Origin: Chryseobacterium taklimakanense
GTDB taxonomy: Bacteria; Bacteroidota; Bacteroidia; Flavobacteriales; Weeksellaceae
NCBI RefSeq assembly: GCF_900187185.1
Contig: NZ_LT906465.1
Coordinates: 2,046,001-2,110,000, forward strand
Direction of reading: 5' to 3'
Length of the DNA: 64,000 bases
The notes beneath the pieces are model-generated. The model saw nothing but the letters and a program-made list of their open reading frames with translations. It made no database searches and was not told the DNA's origin. Both the position numbers and the translations under genes were made by a program. Positions 35,759 to 46,358 of the stretch are shown piece by piece (position 1 is the stretch's first letter; the number at the start of each line of letters is the position of its first letter).

Positions 35759-36344
35759 GAAAACTATATTTTCAGCACTATGTATCCTGGCCTTCGCGGC
35801 GGCTGATGCGCAGGTAGCGATAGGAGCGGGAGCAGTACCCACCAACAACTATGTGAGCATCGAATTCGGTACTGCGGCTCCAGCGGAGCCAAAAGGCATA
35901 CTTTTGCCAAGGGTAGACTCGGAGGCAGCGGTAAGCTCTGCGGTTGTAGGCACCTTTATTTTTGATGTGGCAACACAGAAGATTAAGTTAGGAACCACTT
36001 CAACACCATCAACTGCCTCAACTCCGGGAACTACACACAGTGCATGGTTCGACTACAGCAGCTTTGCGACTACTCCGTCTACGCAATTTGGCAATCCTGC
36101 GGGTTATACAGACGCGACAGACGCGACAGTGATAGTTGGAGCCAACAGCACGACAGCCAACGGCATCCTGATATTGGAGACCCCCAATGCAGATACGGCC
36201 CCAAAGGCGATGGTGTTGCCGAGGGTAAATGCCTATACGGATATAGTGAACCCTTCCCCTGGAATGATTGTGTACGTAAAAACCAACAAGAGGTTCGCTG
36301 TCTACAACGGTAGCCAGTGGTCCTTTTGGGAACCTGCGAACTGA
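35757..36344 (+). CDS. Secreted hypothetical protein, start codon rebuilt by IS insertion
   Basis: A 195-residue exported protein with signal peptide (FSALCILAFAAADAQ). It has two copies of a Bacteroidetes surface motif: GILLPRVDSEAAV...GTFIFDVATQKIKL (about 46-78) and MVLPRVNAYTDIV...GMIVYVKTNKRFAVYNGSQW (about 151-188). Originally it began ATG AAA ACT at 34767, 30 bases after the DUF11 gene. The IS982 element entered after codon 3, and the duplicated GAAAACT together with the last two bases (GT) of the IS recreate GTG AAA ACT in frame, so the whole protein can still be made from a GTG. No function known. Confidence 0.85.
   Translation: MKTIFSALCILAFAAADAQVAIGAGAVPTNNYVSIEFGTAAPAEPKGILLPRVDSEAAVSSAVVGTFIFDVATQKIKLGTTSTPSTASTPGTTHSAWFDYSSFATTPSTQFGNPAGYTDATDATVIVGANSTTANGILILETPNADTAPKAMVLPRVNAYTDIVNPSPGMIVYVKTNKRFAVYNGSQWSFWEPAN
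35759..35765 (+). repeat. Target site duplication of the IS, right copy
   Basis: GAAAACT immediately after the right inverted repeat, identical to 34769-34775. It supplies the last base of the GTG start and codons 2-3 of the downstream gene. Confidence 0.9.
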
Positions 36345-36399
36345 TACAGTTATCAAAGTATTGTAATAGAAACAAAGAAACACCTCCAAAGGTAATGCT

Positions 36400-36428
36400 G
36401 GTCGGAAGATTTTCTTCCGGCCTTTTTT
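36400..36428 (+). terminator. Terminator ending the island
   Basis: A 9-bp stem GGTCGGAAG (36400-36408) pairs with CTTCCGGCC (36414-36422), with a 5-base loop and six T. It isolates the island from rpoB. Confidence 0.85.
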
Positions 36429-36666
36429 ATTTTTAATGGTAATTTCTGGTTATTATTTTTGGCAGCTGAAAGCTATATCACTCTGCAAATCTGCTAGGTT
36501 TTTAGGAAGTTTTCGACATAAGAAAAAACCGGTATTTATACGTTTACTACGGAGACGATTCAGACTCAACGAGTGAAGAGCAATTAAAACTCCAAGTTCA
36601 GGAAAGAGATGTTTTTGACTTACTTAAAATTTTCACATTTTTTAACGCACCTTTCATATGTATATT

Positions 36667-36698
36667 TTTGCATTTTACGTAAAGATGGTGTATCTTTG
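36667..36698 (+). promoter_or_regulatory. Promoter of rpoBC
   Basis: TTTG (36667-36670), 20 bases, TATCTTTG (36691-36698). It gives rpoB its own promoter with a leader of about 345 nt. The rest of the 36429-37048 gap has no gene, only the short repeat arms at 36886-36988. Confidence 0.65.
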
Positions 36699-36885
36699 CA
36701 CTCCCTTTGGCGCTAATAATTGTTTGTAAATCTGTAAAATAATGAATATCAACTCTTTCGGATTGATCGGAAGAGGTTTCGTGTTTTATACCTGTACAGC
36801 ATTTTTTTTCGCCTGAGGAAAACCGAAAAATATTTTGCACTACTCCGTGAAAAGATATACCGGCGTTGCAGTTAGAAAGAGTTTC

Positions 36886-36988
36886 AGAGCCCAGAGCCCA
36901 GAGCCAAGATTTGATACGGAAGAATTTCTGATAGCGCCAAATATCTTCAACTTCCTTCATCTCGAATCTCGAATCTCAGATCTCAGTC
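36886..36988. repeat. Inverted 7-bp arrays in the rpoB leader
   Basis: Left arm AGAGCCC, AGAGCCC, AGAGCCA, AGATTTG (36886-36913). Right arm CTCGAAT, CTCGAAT, CTCAGAT, CTCAGTC (36961-36988), whose complement gives GAG-led 7-mers like the left arm. A 47-base spacer lies between. Confidence 0.7.
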
Positions 36989-37048
36989 CTTTCTGATATT
37001 TTTTAAACAACAAAATATTTTTTAACCCAACATCTTTTTTATTACTTT

Positions 37049-40000
37049 ATGAGTAAATCTAAAGCAACAAAAAGCACTTCTGAATTTGCAGCAAAGGAAA
37101 GAGTGAACTTTTCTTCGGCAAAAGGGCGTGTAGCGGCTCCGGATTTCCTGGATGTGCAACTGGCATCCTTCAAGGAATTTTTCCAGCTCGATACTCTTCC
37201 TGAAAACAGAGTGAACGAAGGCCTTTACAAGACCTTCCAGGAAAACTTTCCGATCACCGACTCCAGAAACCAGTTCGTACTGGAATTCCTGGATTATTTG
37301 GTAGACTCGCCGCGTTACTCCATTGATGAGTGTGTGGAAAGAGGCTTAACGTACTCCGTTCCACTGAAAGCGAGACTGAAACTTTACTGTACAGACCCTG
37401 AACACGAGGATTTCCAAACGGTAATCCAGGATGTTTACTTGGGGCCGGTTCCGTATATGACGCCTTCCGGGTCGTTCATTATCAACGGGGCTGAACGTGT
37501 AATCGTAACCCAGTTGCACAGGTCGCCGGGTGTATTCTTCGGTCAGACTTACCACGCAAACGGTACCAAACTTTACTATTCCAGAATTATCCCTTTCAAA
37601 GGATCTTGGATGGAATTTACTACGGACATCAACAACGTCATGTATGCGTACATTGACCGTAAAAAGAAGTTACCTCTAACAACGCTTTTAAGAGCCATCG
37701 GCTACGAATCCGATAAGGATATCCTTCAGATTTTCGACCTTGCAGAAGAAGTGAAAGTTTCCAAGGCATCTCTGAAAAAAGTAGAGGGAAGAACTTTGGC
37801 GGCGAGAGTTTTGAACACCTGGTTCGAAGATTTCGTGGACGAAGATACAGGTGAAGTGGTTTCTATCGAAAGAAACGAAATCATCCTTGAAAGAGAAACC
37901 GTTCTTGAAAAAGAACACATCGATATTATTCTGGATGCCGGTGTTAAGTCAATCTTGATTCACAAAGAAAATTCAAACGAATTCTCTATCATTCAGAATA
38001 CATTACAGAAAGACCCTACAAACTCTGAAAAAGAGGCTGTAGAGTACATCTACCGTCAGTTGCGTAACGCAGATCCACCTGATGAGGAAACGGCAAGAGG
38101 AATCATTGAAAAACTGTTCTTCTCAGAGCAGCGTTATTCTTTAGGTGAGGTAGGGCGTTACCGTCTGAATAAAAAATTAGGTTTAAATATTCCTGAAACG
38201 ACTGAAGTCCTTACCAAAGACGACATCATCGCCATCGTGCGCCACCTGATCGAGTTGGCAAATTCAAAAGCGGAAGTTGATGATATCGACCACCTTTCCA
38301 ACAGAAGAATCAAGACTGTTGGCGAGCAGTTGGCAGGTCAGTTCGGTGTTGGTCTTTCCAGAATTGCAAGAACCATCCGCGAGAGAATGAACGTGCGTGA
38401 TAACGAGATTTTCACGCCGGTTGATTTGGTTAATGCTAAAACTTTAACTTCAGTAATCAACTCGTTCTTTGGTACTAACCAACTTTCTCAGTTCATGGAC
38501 CAAACGAACCCGCTTTCAGAAATCACTCACAAGAGAAGACTGTCTGCATTGGGGCCTGGCGGTCTTTCAAGAGAAAGAGCAGGTTTCGAGGTACGGGACG
38601 TTCACCATACACACTACGGAAGAATCTGTCCGATTGAAACTCCGGAAGGGCCAAACATCGGTTTGATTTCTTCTTTGGGTATCTATGCTAAAATCAACAA
38701 CTTAGGTTTCATTGAAACACCATACAGAAAAGCAGAAAACGGTAAAATTAATCTAAATGAAGAGCCAATTTACCTGAATGCTGAAGATGAAGAGGCCAAA
38801 GTGATCGCTCAGGCAAACGTTGAGATGAATGATGACGGTACGATTGCTACCGAAAGGGTAATTGCGCGTTTGGATGGTGACTATCCGGTAGTTGAACCCA
38901 ACCAGGTTGACCTTATCGACGTAGCACCGAACCAGATTTCCGGTATTTCCGCTTCTCTTATTCCGTTCCTTGAGCATGATGATGCGAACCGTGCATTGAT
39001 GGGATCCAACATGATGCGTCAGGCCGTTCCGTTATTGAAGCCTGAGGCTCCAATCGTTGGTACAGGGCTTGAAAAACAGGTCGCGAAAGACTCCAGAATT
39101 TTGATTAATGCAGAAGGTAACGGTGTTGTAGAATATGTAGATGCAGACAAAATCGTCATCAAATACGAAAGAAGCGAGGATGAAGACATCGTAAGCTTCG
39201 AATCTGCAACTAAAACTTACAATCTTACCAAGTTCAGAAAAACCAACCAAAGTACTACCATTACACTTCGCCCGAACGTAAGAGTTGGCGATAAAGTGGT
39301 TGAAGGGCAGGTGCTTTGCGACGGTTATGCTACTGAAGACGGTGAATTGGCACTGGGTAGAAACCTTGTTGTAGCGTTCATGCCTTGGAAGGGATACAAC
39401 TTCGAGGATGCGATTGTAATCAACGAAAAGGTTGTTCGTGAGGACTGGTTTACTTCCATCCACGTAGATGAATATTCACTTGAAGTTCGCGATACCAAAT
39501 TAGGTATGGAAGAACTTACTGCTGATATCCCTAACGTGTCCGAAGAGGCTACAAAAGACCTTGATGAAAACGGGATGATCCGTATTGGTGCTGAGGTGAA
39601 GCCTGGCGATATCATGATCGGTAAGATCACGCCAAAAGGTGAATCTGACCCGACGCCGGAAGAAAAACTTCTTCGTGCGATCTTCGGTGATAAAGCCGGT
39701 GATGTGAAAGATGCTTCGTTGAAAGCCGACTCTTCATTGAGAGGTGTGGTTATCGACAAGAAACTTTTTTCCAGAAACATCAAGGATAAAAAGAAAAGAG
39801 CTGAAGAAAAGCTTAAACTTGAGGAAATCGAAAACAGCTACAAAGCGAAATTCGATGATTTAAGGAATACGTTAATCGAAAAACTGAACACTTTAGTAAG
39901 CGGTAAAACTTCACAGGGGGTAAACAACGACCTGAACGAAGAAATTATCGGTAAAGGGGTGAAATTCACGCTGAAACTGCTTCAGTCTATCGACGATTAT

Positions 40001-40885
40001 GTAAACGTAAGCGGTGCCGACTGGACTGTTGATGCAGACAGAAACGACCTGATTAAGCAGTTGATCCACAACTATAAAATTAAATACAACGATATCGCCG
40101 GAGTTAAAAACCGTGAGAAATTCGCAATTTCAATCGGGGACGAACTTCCTGCAGGTATTATGAAACTGGCTAAAGTTTACATTGCTAAGAAACGTAAACT
40201 GAACGTTGGGGATAAGATGGCAGGACGTCACGGTAACAAAGGTATCGTTTCACGTATCGTTCGTGAAGAAGATATGCCGTTCCTTGAGGATGGAACCCCT
40301 GTTGATATCGTACTGAACCCGCTTGGGGTACCATCCCGTATGAACATCGGCCAGATCTACGAAACGGTTCTTGGCTGGGCAGGTAAAAAACTGGGAATGA
40401 AGTTCGCAACGCCAATCTTCGACGGTGCGTCTCTTGAGCAGATTACTGAATACACAGACCAGGCAGGTCTTCCGAAATTCGGAAACACTTATCTGTACGA
40501 CGGTGGAACCGGTGAAAGATTCACTCAGCCGGCAACGGTTGGTGTGATTTACATGCTGAAACTCGGCCACATGGTTGATGACAAGATGCACGCAAGATCA
40601 ATCGGTCCATACTCACTCATTACACAGCAGCCGCTTGGAGGTAAAGCACAGTTTGGTGGTCAGCGTTTTGGTGAGATGGAGGTTTGGGCACTTGAAGCAT
40701 TCGGTGCATCCAACATCCTGAGAGAAATCTTGACCGTTAAGTCTGATGACGTGATTGGTAGAGCGAAAACTTACGAAGCCATCGCCAAAGGTGAAGCAAT
40801 GCCGGAACCGGGAATTCCTGAATCGTTCAACGTATTGTTGCACGAGCTTCAGGGTCTTGGATTGGACGTGAGACTTGAGGAATAA
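37049..40885 (+). CDS. rpoB: DNA-directed RNA polymerase subunit beta
   Basis: A 1278-residue beta subunit, catalytic core of RNA polymerase. Standard landmarks: the rifampicin region [34 protein letters not shown] (split across about 474-507), GNVKD-type insert lacking, [15 protein letters not shown] (about 1061-1075) and the C-terminal clamp ([10 protein letters not shown]). No resistance change is seen: the serine, aspartate and histidine of the region ([15 protein letters not shown]) are wild type. It has its own promoter and a long leader because an island separates it from rplL. Confidence 0.98.
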   Translation: MSKSKATKSTSEFAAKERVNFSSAKGRVAAPDFLDVQLASFKEFFQLDTLPENRVNEGLYKTFQENFPITDSRNQFVLEFLDYLVDSPRYSIDECVERGLTYSVPLKARLKLYCTDPEHEDFQTVIQDVYLGPVPYMTPSGSFIINGAERVIVTQLHRSPGVFFGQTYHANGTKLYYSRIIPFKGSWMEFTTDINNVMYAYIDRKKKLPLTTLLRAIGYESDKDILQIFDLAEEVKVSKASLKKVEGRTLAARVLNTWFEDFVDEDTGEVVSIERNEIILERETVLEKEHIDIILDAGVKSILIHKENSNEFSIIQNTLQKDPTNSEKEAVEYIYRQLRNADPPDEETARGIIEKLFFSEQRYSLGEVGRYRLNKKLGLNIPETTEVLTKDDIIAIVRHLIELANSKAEVDDIDHLSNRRIKTVGEQLAGQFGVGLSRIARTIRERMNVRDNEIFTPVDLVNAKTLTSVINSFFGTNQLSQFMDQTNPLSEITHKRRLSALGPGGLSRERAGFEVRDVHHTHYGRICPIETPEGPNIGLISSLGIYAKINNLGFIETPYRKAENGKINLNEEPIYLNAEDEEAKVIAQANVEMNDDGTIATERVIARLDGDYPVVEPNQVDLIDVAPNQISGISASLIPFLEHDDANRALMGSNMMRQAVPLLKPEAPIVGTGLEKQVAKDSRILINAEGNGVVEYVDADKIVIKYERSEDEDIVSFESATKTYNLTKFRKTNQSTTITLRPNVRVGDKVVEGQVLCDGYATEDGELALGRNLVVAFMPWKGYNFEDAIVINEKVVREDWFTSIHVDEYSLEVRDTKLGMEELTADIPNVSEEATKDLDENGMIRIGAEVKPGDIMIGKITPKGESDPTPEEKLLRAIFGDKAGDVKDASLKADSSLRGVVIDKKLFSRNIKDKKKRAEEKLKLEEIENSYKAKFDDLRNTLIEKLNTLVSGKTSQGVNNDLNEEIIGKGVKFTLKLLQSIDDYVNVSGADWTVDADRNDLIKQLIHNYKIKYNDIAGVKNREKFAISIGDELPAGIMKLAKVYIAKKRKLNVGDKMAGRHGNKGIVSRIVREEDMPFLEDGTPVDIVLNPLGVPSRMNIGQIYETVLGWAGKKLGMKFATPIFDGASLEQITEYTDQAGLPKFGNTYLYDGGTGERFTQPATVGVIYMLKLGHMVDDKMHARSIGPYSLITQQPLGGKAQFGGQRFGEMEVWALEAFGASNILREILTVKSDDVIGRAKTYEAIAKGEAMPEPGIPESFNVLLHELQGLGLDVRLEE

Positions 40886-40888
40886 TAG

Positions 40889-40947
40889 ACACGAGATACG
40901 AGACACGAGATGCAAGACCTATTAATCTTGACTCTCGGCTCTTGGTT
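40889..40947. repeat. Inverted 7-bp arrays between rpoB and rpoC
   Basis: Left arm ACACGAG, ATACGAG, ACACGAG, ATGCAAG (40889-40916). Right arm CTTGACT, CTCGGCT, CTTGGTT (40927-40947), whose complement is AACCAAG, AGCCGAG, AGTCAAG. Both arms share the unit ANNCRAG in exact 7-base register, with 10 bases between. Confidence 0.85.
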
Positions 40948-40970
40948 CTTTTAATCTTAAAAAACAAAAA

Positions 40971-43900
40971 ATGTCAAATAAAAATAAATCAAGCAGATTT
41001 AGCAAAATCACCATCGGTTTGGCTTCACCGGAATCAATCCTTCAGGAATCCAGAGGAGAAATTCTGAAGCCGGAAACCATCAACTACAGAACGCACAAGC
41101 CGGAAAGAGACGGTTTGTTCTGCGAGAAAATCTTCGGCCCTGTGAAGGATTACGAATGTGCCTGCGGTAAATACAAGCGTATCCGTTATAAAGGGATCGT
41201 GTGCGACCGTTGTGGTGTGGAAGTAACCGAGAAAAAAGTACGTCGCGAGAGAATTGGCCACATCAATCTGGTAGTTCCTATCGCGCATATCTGGTATTTC
41301 CGTTCATTGCCGAACAAAATCGGTTACCTTTTGGGCTTGCCGTCCAAAAAACTGGATATGATTATCTATTATGAAAGATATGTCGTAATTCAGCAGGGTA
41401 TGGCGAAAAAAGCCGACGGTTCCGATTTCGACGAAATGGAATTCCTTACAGAAGAAGAATATCTGGATGTTCTGGAAACACTTCCTGTGGAAAACCAGTA
41501 TCTTGACGATTCTGACCCGAACAAATTCATCGCGAAGATGGGTGCAGAAGCCGTTGAAGAATTATTAAAAAGAATCGACCTTGATGCCCTGTCTTTCGAT
41601 TTGAGACACAAGGCACACAACGAAGGTTCTAAACAAAGAAGAACAGAGGCATTGAAGCGTCTTAACGTTGTCGAAGCACTTCGTGGGGCCAACACAAGAA
41701 TGATCAACCGTCCGGAATGGATGGTGATGAGAGTTCTTCCGGTTATTCCGCCGGAATTGAGACCTCTTGTTCCGTTGGATGGGGGTCGTTTTGCAACTTC
41801 CGATTTGAATGACCTTTACAGAAGAGTAATCATCCGTAACAATCGTTTGAAGAGACTTTTGGAAATTAAAGCTCCGGAAGTAATCTTAAGAAACGAGAAG
41901 CGTATGCTTCAGGAAGCGGTAGATTCACTGTTCGATAATACAAGAAAATCATCAGCCGTAAAATCTGAATCCAACAGGCCTTTGAAATCACTTTCTGATT
42001 CACTGAAAGGTAAACAAGGTCGTTTCCGTCAGAACCTTTTGGGTAAAAGGGTTGACTACTCTGCACGTTCGGTAATTGTTGTAGGGCCAAACCTTCAACT
42101 TCACGAGTGCGGTATCCCGAAAGATATGGCTGCGGAATTGTACAAACCGTTCATCATCAGAAAATTGATTGAAAGAGGAATTGTAAAAACCGTAAAATCA
42201 GCAAAAAGAATCATCGACAGAAAAGAGCCTGTGGTGTATGATATCCTTGAAAATGTGATGAAAGGCCATCCGGTTCTTCTGAACAGGGCACCTACGCTTC
42301 ACAGATTGGGTATTCAGGCATTCCAGCCGAAAATGATCGAAGGCAAGGCAATTCAGTTGCACCCGTTGGTAACTACGGCCTTCAACGCCGACTTCGACGG
42401 TGACCAGATGGCGGTTCACTTGCCGCTTGGTCCGGAAGCAATTCTGGAAGCACAACTTTTGATGTTAGGTTCTCAAAATATTTTGAACCCGGCAAACGGT
42501 TCTCCGATTACTGTTCCTTCACAGGACATGGTTCTTGGTCTTTATTTCATGACCAAAGAAGCGTCTTCAACAGAAGATTACAAAGTAAAAGGTGAAGGTT
42601 TGGCATTCTACTCTCCGGAAGAAGCAGAAATTGCTTACGCTGAAGGAAAAGTTTCTCTGAACGCTAAAGTAAGATGCCGCTTACCTATAAAAGAAGAAGG
42701 AGAACTGGTAACCAAACTGATTGAAACTACGGTTGGTAGAATCCTCTTCAACCAAATCGTACCGAAAGAAGTTGGTTTCATCAACGAACTTTTAACTAAA
42801 AAATCATTGAGAAACGTTATCGGTAGAATTCTTGCCGATACAAACTTCCCAACTACGGTGAAGTTTCTTGATGATATGAAAGATTTAGGATATTCTAACG
42901 CTTTCAAAGGCGGTCTTTCCTTCTCATTGGGAGATATTGTAATTCCGGAAGAGAAGAAAACGATGATTGCCAACGCGGTAGAAAATGTTGACGAAATTAA
43001 GGCCAACTATAATATGGGTCTTATCACAGATACAGAACGTTACAACCAGGTAATCGACGTTTGGACGAATACCAACGCCGGTCTTACTGAAATGATCATG
43101 AGCAGAATGAAAACCGACCAGGGCGGATTCAACTCTGTGTATATGATGCTGGATTCCGGTGCGAGGGGTTCCAAAGAGCAGATTCGTCAGCTGTCCGGTA
43201 TGCGTGGTTTGATGGCGAAGCCACAGAAAGCCGGCTCTACCGGTGCTGAAATTATCGAAAACCCGATTGTAGCAAACTTTAAAGAAGGTCTTTCCATCCT
43301 TGAGTACTTTATTTCTACTCACGGTGCGCGTAAAGGTCTTGCCGATACCGCTCTTAAAACTGCCGATGCCGGTTATTTGACCAGAAGGCTTGTGGATGTT
43401 GCGCAGGATGTCATCATTACAGAAGACGACTGTGGAACTTTGAGAGGAATTGAAGTTTCTGCACTGAAGAAAAACGACGAAATCGTAGAAAGGCTTTCCG
43501 AAAGAATTTTGGGTAGAGTTTCTCTTCACGATGTATATCACCCGGAAACGGATGAACTGTTGGTTCATGCAGATGAGATCATCAACGAAGCACTGGCTAA
43601 ATCTCTTGAGACTGCCGGTATCGAAACCGTTGAGGTTCGTTCACCATTAACCTGTGAAGCTAAAAAAGGTATCTGTGCGAAATGTTACGGTAGAAACCTT
43701 GCAACAGGTAAACCAATCCATATGGGTGAAGCTGTGGGTGTTATTGCAGCACAGTCCATCGGTGAACCTGGTACACAGCTGACGCTGAGAACTTTCCATC
43801 AGGGTGGTACTGCAGGTAACGTTTCTGAAAATCCTTCCATCGTTGCTCGTAGAGACGGTATCGTGGAAATGGATGAGGTAAGAACTGTAACCTCAGAAAA

Positions 43901-45236
43901 CGAATTTGGTGAGAAACAGGAAGTTGTGGTTTCACGTTCGACAGAATTTCGTTTGGTGGCTGATAATGAGTTGAGAACACCGCTGATGGTGGCCAACATT
44001 CCTTACGGTTCAGCACTTTCTGTAAAACCTGGTGACAAAGTGAAAAAAGGCGACCTTATTGCAAAATGGGATCCTTATAACGCCGTTATCATTGCAGAAT
44101 CTGCCGGTAAAGTGAAATATGAAGACATCATCCAGGGCGTTTCATTCCAGTTGGAAATCGACGAGCAAACAGGATTCGAAGAGAAAGTAATTTCTGAATC
44201 TAGAAATAAAAAGGCCGTTCCTACATTAAGAGTGGTAGATACCAAGGGTGAAGAACTGAAAGCATACAACTTGCCGGTAGGTGCGCACTTAATGGTTAAT
44301 GACGGTGAGAAAATCAAGGCTGGTAAAGTCCTGATTAAAATACCAAGAAAATCTGCAAAAGCAGGGGATATCACAGGTGGTCTTCCGAGAGTTACCGAAT
44401 TGTTTGAGGCGAGAAACCCTTCAAACCCTGCGGTAGTAACGGAAATCGACGGTGTAGTTTCTTACGGAAAAATCAAGAGAGGTAACCGCGAGTTAATCGT
44501 AGAAGCCAAAACCGGAGAAAGAAAGATTTATTTGGTAAAACTTTCAAACCAGATTTTGGTACAGGAAAACGACTTCGTAAGAGCAGGTTCGCCGCTTTCC
44601 GACGGATCCGTTACTCCGGATGACATCCTTAAGATTAAAGGCCCAACTGCAGTGCAGGAATATTTGGTGAATGAAATTCAGGAAGTTTACCGTTTACAGG
44701 GTGTGAAAATCGATGACAAGCACTTCGAAATCATCGTAAGACAGATGATGACCAAAGTAGAAATCGTGGACGCCGGCGATACTCAGTTCCTTGAAGGTGC
44801 CCTTGAACACAAATACGATTTCCTGGAAGAAAACAACAGAATCTTCGGAATGAAGGTTGTAACCGAAGCCGGTGATTCCAAGGAATTCAAGCCAGGACAG
44901 ATGATTACAGCACGTGAACTTAGAGACGAAAACTCTAAACTGAAACGTGAAGACCTGCAATTGGTGGAGGTAAGAGAAGCACTCCCTGCTACAGCAACAC
45001 CTGTACTTCAGGGGATTACAAGAGCAGCTCTACAAACCAAGTCCTTCATGTCTGCAGCATCGTTCCAGGAAACTACAAAAGTTCTGAACGAAGCCGCTGT
45101 AGCCGGAAAAGTAGACGAACTGAACGGTCTGAAAGAAAACGTTATTGTAGGACACAGAATTCCTGCAGGAACGGGTCTTAAAGAATACCAGAATGTAATC
45201 GTAGGTTCTAAGAAAGAATTCGAAGACATCAATTAA
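40971..45236 (+). CDS. rpoC: DNA-directed RNA polymerase subunit beta'
   Basis: A 1421-residue beta' subunit. Zn1 cysteines [20 protein letters not shown] near residue 63, the Mg-binding [12 protein letters not shown] (about 464-475), bridge helix and trigger loop region [17 protein letters not shown] (about 928-944), and Zn2 cysteines [13 protein letters not shown]. It follows rpoB by 85 bases that contain the inverted 7-bp arrays, so the arrays are transcribed inside the rpoBC mRNA. Confidence 0.98.
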   Translation: MSNKNKSSRFSKITIGLASPESILQESRGEILKPETINYRTHKPERDGLFCEKIFGPVKDYECACGKYKRIRYKGIVCDRCGVEVTEKKVRRERIGHINLVVPIAHIWYFRSLPNKIGYLLGLPSKKLDMIIYYERYVVIQQGMAKKADGSDFDEMEFLTEEEYLDVLETLPVENQYLDDSDPNKFIAKMGAEAVEELLKRIDLDALSFDLRHKAHNEGSKQRRTEALKRLNVVEALRGANTRMINRPEWMVMRVLPVIPPELRPLVPLDGGRFATSDLNDLYRRVIIRNNRLKRLLEIKAPEVILRNEKRMLQEAVDSLFDNTRKSSAVKSESNRPLKSLSDSLKGKQGRFRQNLLGKRVDYSARSVIVVGPNLQLHECGIPKDMAAELYKPFIIRKLIERGIVKTVKSAKRIIDRKEPVVYDILENVMKGHPVLLNRAPTLHRLGIQAFQPKMIEGKAIQLHPLVTTAFNADFDGDQMAVHLPLGPEAILEAQLLMLGSQNILNPANGSPITVPSQDMVLGLYFMTKEASSTEDYKVKGEGLAFYSPEEAEIAYAEGKVSLNAKVRCRLPIKEEGELVTKLIETTVGRILFNQIVPKEVGFINELLTKKSLRNVIGRILADTNFPTTVKFLDDMKDLGYSNAFKGGLSFSLGDIVIPEEKKTMIANAVENVDEIKANYNMGLITDTERYNQVIDVWTNTNAGLTEMIMSRMKTDQGGFNSVYMMLDSGARGSKEQIRQLSGMRGLMAKPQKAGSTGAEIIENPIVANFKEGLSILEYFISTHGARKGLADTALKTADAGYLTRRLVDVAQDVIITEDDCGTLRGIEVSALKKNDEIVERLSERILGRVSLHDVYHPETDELLVHADEIINEALAKSLETAGIETVEVRSPLTCEAKKGICAKCYGRNLATGKPIHMGEAVGVIAAQSIGEPGTQLTLRTFHQGGTAGNVSENPSIVARRDGIVEMDEVRTVTSENEFGEKQEVVVSRSTEFRLVADNELRTPLMVANIPYGSALSVKPGDKVKKGDLIAKWDPYNAVIIAESAGKVKYEDIIQGVSFQLEIDEQTGFEEKVISESRNKKAVPTLRVVDTKGEELKAYNLPVGAHLMVNDGEKIKAGKVLIKIPRKSAKAGDITGGLPRVTELFEARNPSNPAVVTEIDGVVSYGKIKRGNRELIVEAKTGERKIYLVKLSNQILVQENDFVRAGSPLSDGSVTPDDILKIKGPTAVQEYLVNEIQEVYRLQGVKIDDKHFEIIVRQMMTKVEIVDAGDTQFLEGALEHKYDFLEENNRIFGMKVVTEAGDSKEFKPGQMITARELRDENSKLKREDLQLVEVREALPATATPVLQGITRAALQTKSFMSAASFQETTKVLNEAAVAGKVDELNGLKENVIVGHRIPAGTGLKEYQNVIVGSKKEFEDIN

Positions 45237-45243
45237 GCAATTA

Positions 45244-45318
45244 TAGATTTTAGATTATGAATTTTAAATTGAATTCATAGTCTAAAATCCTTTTAAAATC
45301 TAAAATTTATAATTTAAA
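45244..45318. repeat. Inverted AT-rich 7-bp arrays between rpoC and DUF3467
   Basis: Left arm TAGATTT, TAGATTA, TGAATTT, TAAATTG (45244-45271). Right arm ATAGTCT, AAAATCC, TTTTAAA, ATCTAAA, ATTTATA, ATTTAAA (45277-45318). The complement of the right arm has TTTAGAT, present in the left arm at 45249-45255. Low complexity makes this less certain than the rpoB-rpoC pair. Confidence 0.6.
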
Positions 45319-45331
45319 ATATTAAAAAAAC

Positions 45332-45640
45332 ATGGACAACAATCAAAATCCACAGGACGGAAACATCAACATTCAACTAAACGAAATGGTAGCAGCAGGT
45401 GTATACTGCAACCTTGCTTTGGTAAACCACTCACCATCTGAATTCGTTTTAGATTTCATCCAGCTGATGCCAGGAGTACAGCAGGCCAACGTAAGATCAA
45501 GAGTAATCTTAGCTCCGCTTCACGCGAAGAGAGTGCTTACCGCGCTTCAGCAGAACATCGCAAACTACGAGCAGCAGTTTGGCGAAATCAAAGAAGTTGA
45601 GCCTTTCGTAATTGGACAGAACAATAACGTGCAGGCTTAA
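45332..45640 (+). CDS. DUF3467 family protein
   Basis: A 102-residue soluble protein of the DUF3467 family (NIQLNEMVAAGVYCNLALVNHSPSEFVLDF, then LMPGVQQANVRSRVIL and a helical C-terminus). Found directly after rpoC in Bacteroidetes. Function unknown. It is followed by a terminator 22 bases on, so it is the last gene of the rpoBC transcript. Confidence 0.9.
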   Translation: MDNNQNPQDGNINIQLNEMVAAGVYCNLALVNHSPSEFVLDFIQLMPGVQQANVRSRVILAPLHAKRVLTALQQNIANYEQQFGEIKEVEPFVIGQNNNVQA

Positions 45641-45661
45641 TTAAAAGCCTAAAAAAAACGG

Positions 45662-45690
45662 TCCCCAGCCAATTTTGGTTGGGGATTTTT
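45662..45690 (+). terminator. Terminator of the rpoBC-DUF3467 transcript
   Basis: Stem TCCCCAGCCAA (45662-45672) with TTGGTTGGGGA (45675-45685), one G-T pair, tight loop, then a T run. Confidence 0.85.
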
Positions 45691-45750
45691 TATTGGGTTT
45701 AAATGTTTTTGCTGAAGATCGAAATTGCTTAAAATACTGCCATTTCAGAG

Positions 45751-46356
45751 TTAAAGAATCCTCAAATCAAGAATTTTCTTTTCTTCCAGAAAACCCTCGA
45801 GGAGATCATTTTCGTTGACCTTGCCCACACCTTCAGGGGTTCCGGTGAAAATGATGTCGCCCACTCTGAGGGTGAAGTACTGCGAAACAAACCTGATGAT
45901 GTCATCAAACCCAAACATCATATTTTTGGTGTTTCCGTCCTGCACTTTTTCTTTGTTTTTGAGCAATGAAAAATCCAGATTCTGCAAGTCGAATTCGTTT
46001 TTATTATAAAAATTGCTGATGACTGCCGAACCGTCAAACCCTTTCGCCAGTTCCCATGGCAACCCTTTGCTTTTCAACTCGCTTTGCAGGTCGCGCGCCG
46101 TAAAATCAATACCCAGGCCGATTTCATCATAATGTTTATGCGCATTTTCTTTTTGGATGTATTTCCCGCCTTTTGAGATTTTTAAAATTACTTCGAGCTC
46201 GTAATGCACATCTGTTGAAAATTCAGGAATGTAGAAATCATTACCTTTCAAAACTGCTGTGTCCGGTTTCATAAAAATTACCGGTTTGTCGGGAATCTCG
46301 TTACCCAGCTCCTTAGCATGTTCGCTATAGTTTCTTCCTATGCAGATCAGTTTCAT
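45751..46356 (-). CDS. Fumarylacetoacetate hydrolase family protein
   Basis: A 201-residue FAH-fold hydrolase/isomerase acting on acylpyruvates or related keto-enol acids. Family blocks: CIGRNYSEHAKELGNE (about 4-19), the metal-binding HYELEVILKISKGG (Glu pair, about 51-64), GIDFTARDLQ and GDIIFTGTPEGVGKV (about 166-180). Short single-domain form, like acylpyruvase. It starts 2 bases after the stop of the upstream gene, so it is likely cotranscribed with it. Confidence 0.92.
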   Translation of the reverse strand: MKLICIGRNYSEHAKELGNEIPDKPVIFMKPDTAVLKGNDFYIPEFSTDVHYELEVILKISKGGKYIQKENAHKHYDEIGLGIDFTARDLQSELKSKGLPWELAKGFDGSAVISNFYNKNEFDLQNLDFSLLKNKEKVQDGNTKNMMFGFDDIIRFVSQYFTLRVGDIIFTGTPEGVGKVNENDLLEGFLEEKKILDLRIL

Positions 46357-46358
46357 AT

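Noticed and set aside
36598-36960. A 120-codon minus-strand ORF in the rpoB leader
   Set aside because: Low-complexity, no recognisable domain, and it crosses the rpoB promoter and a repeat arm.
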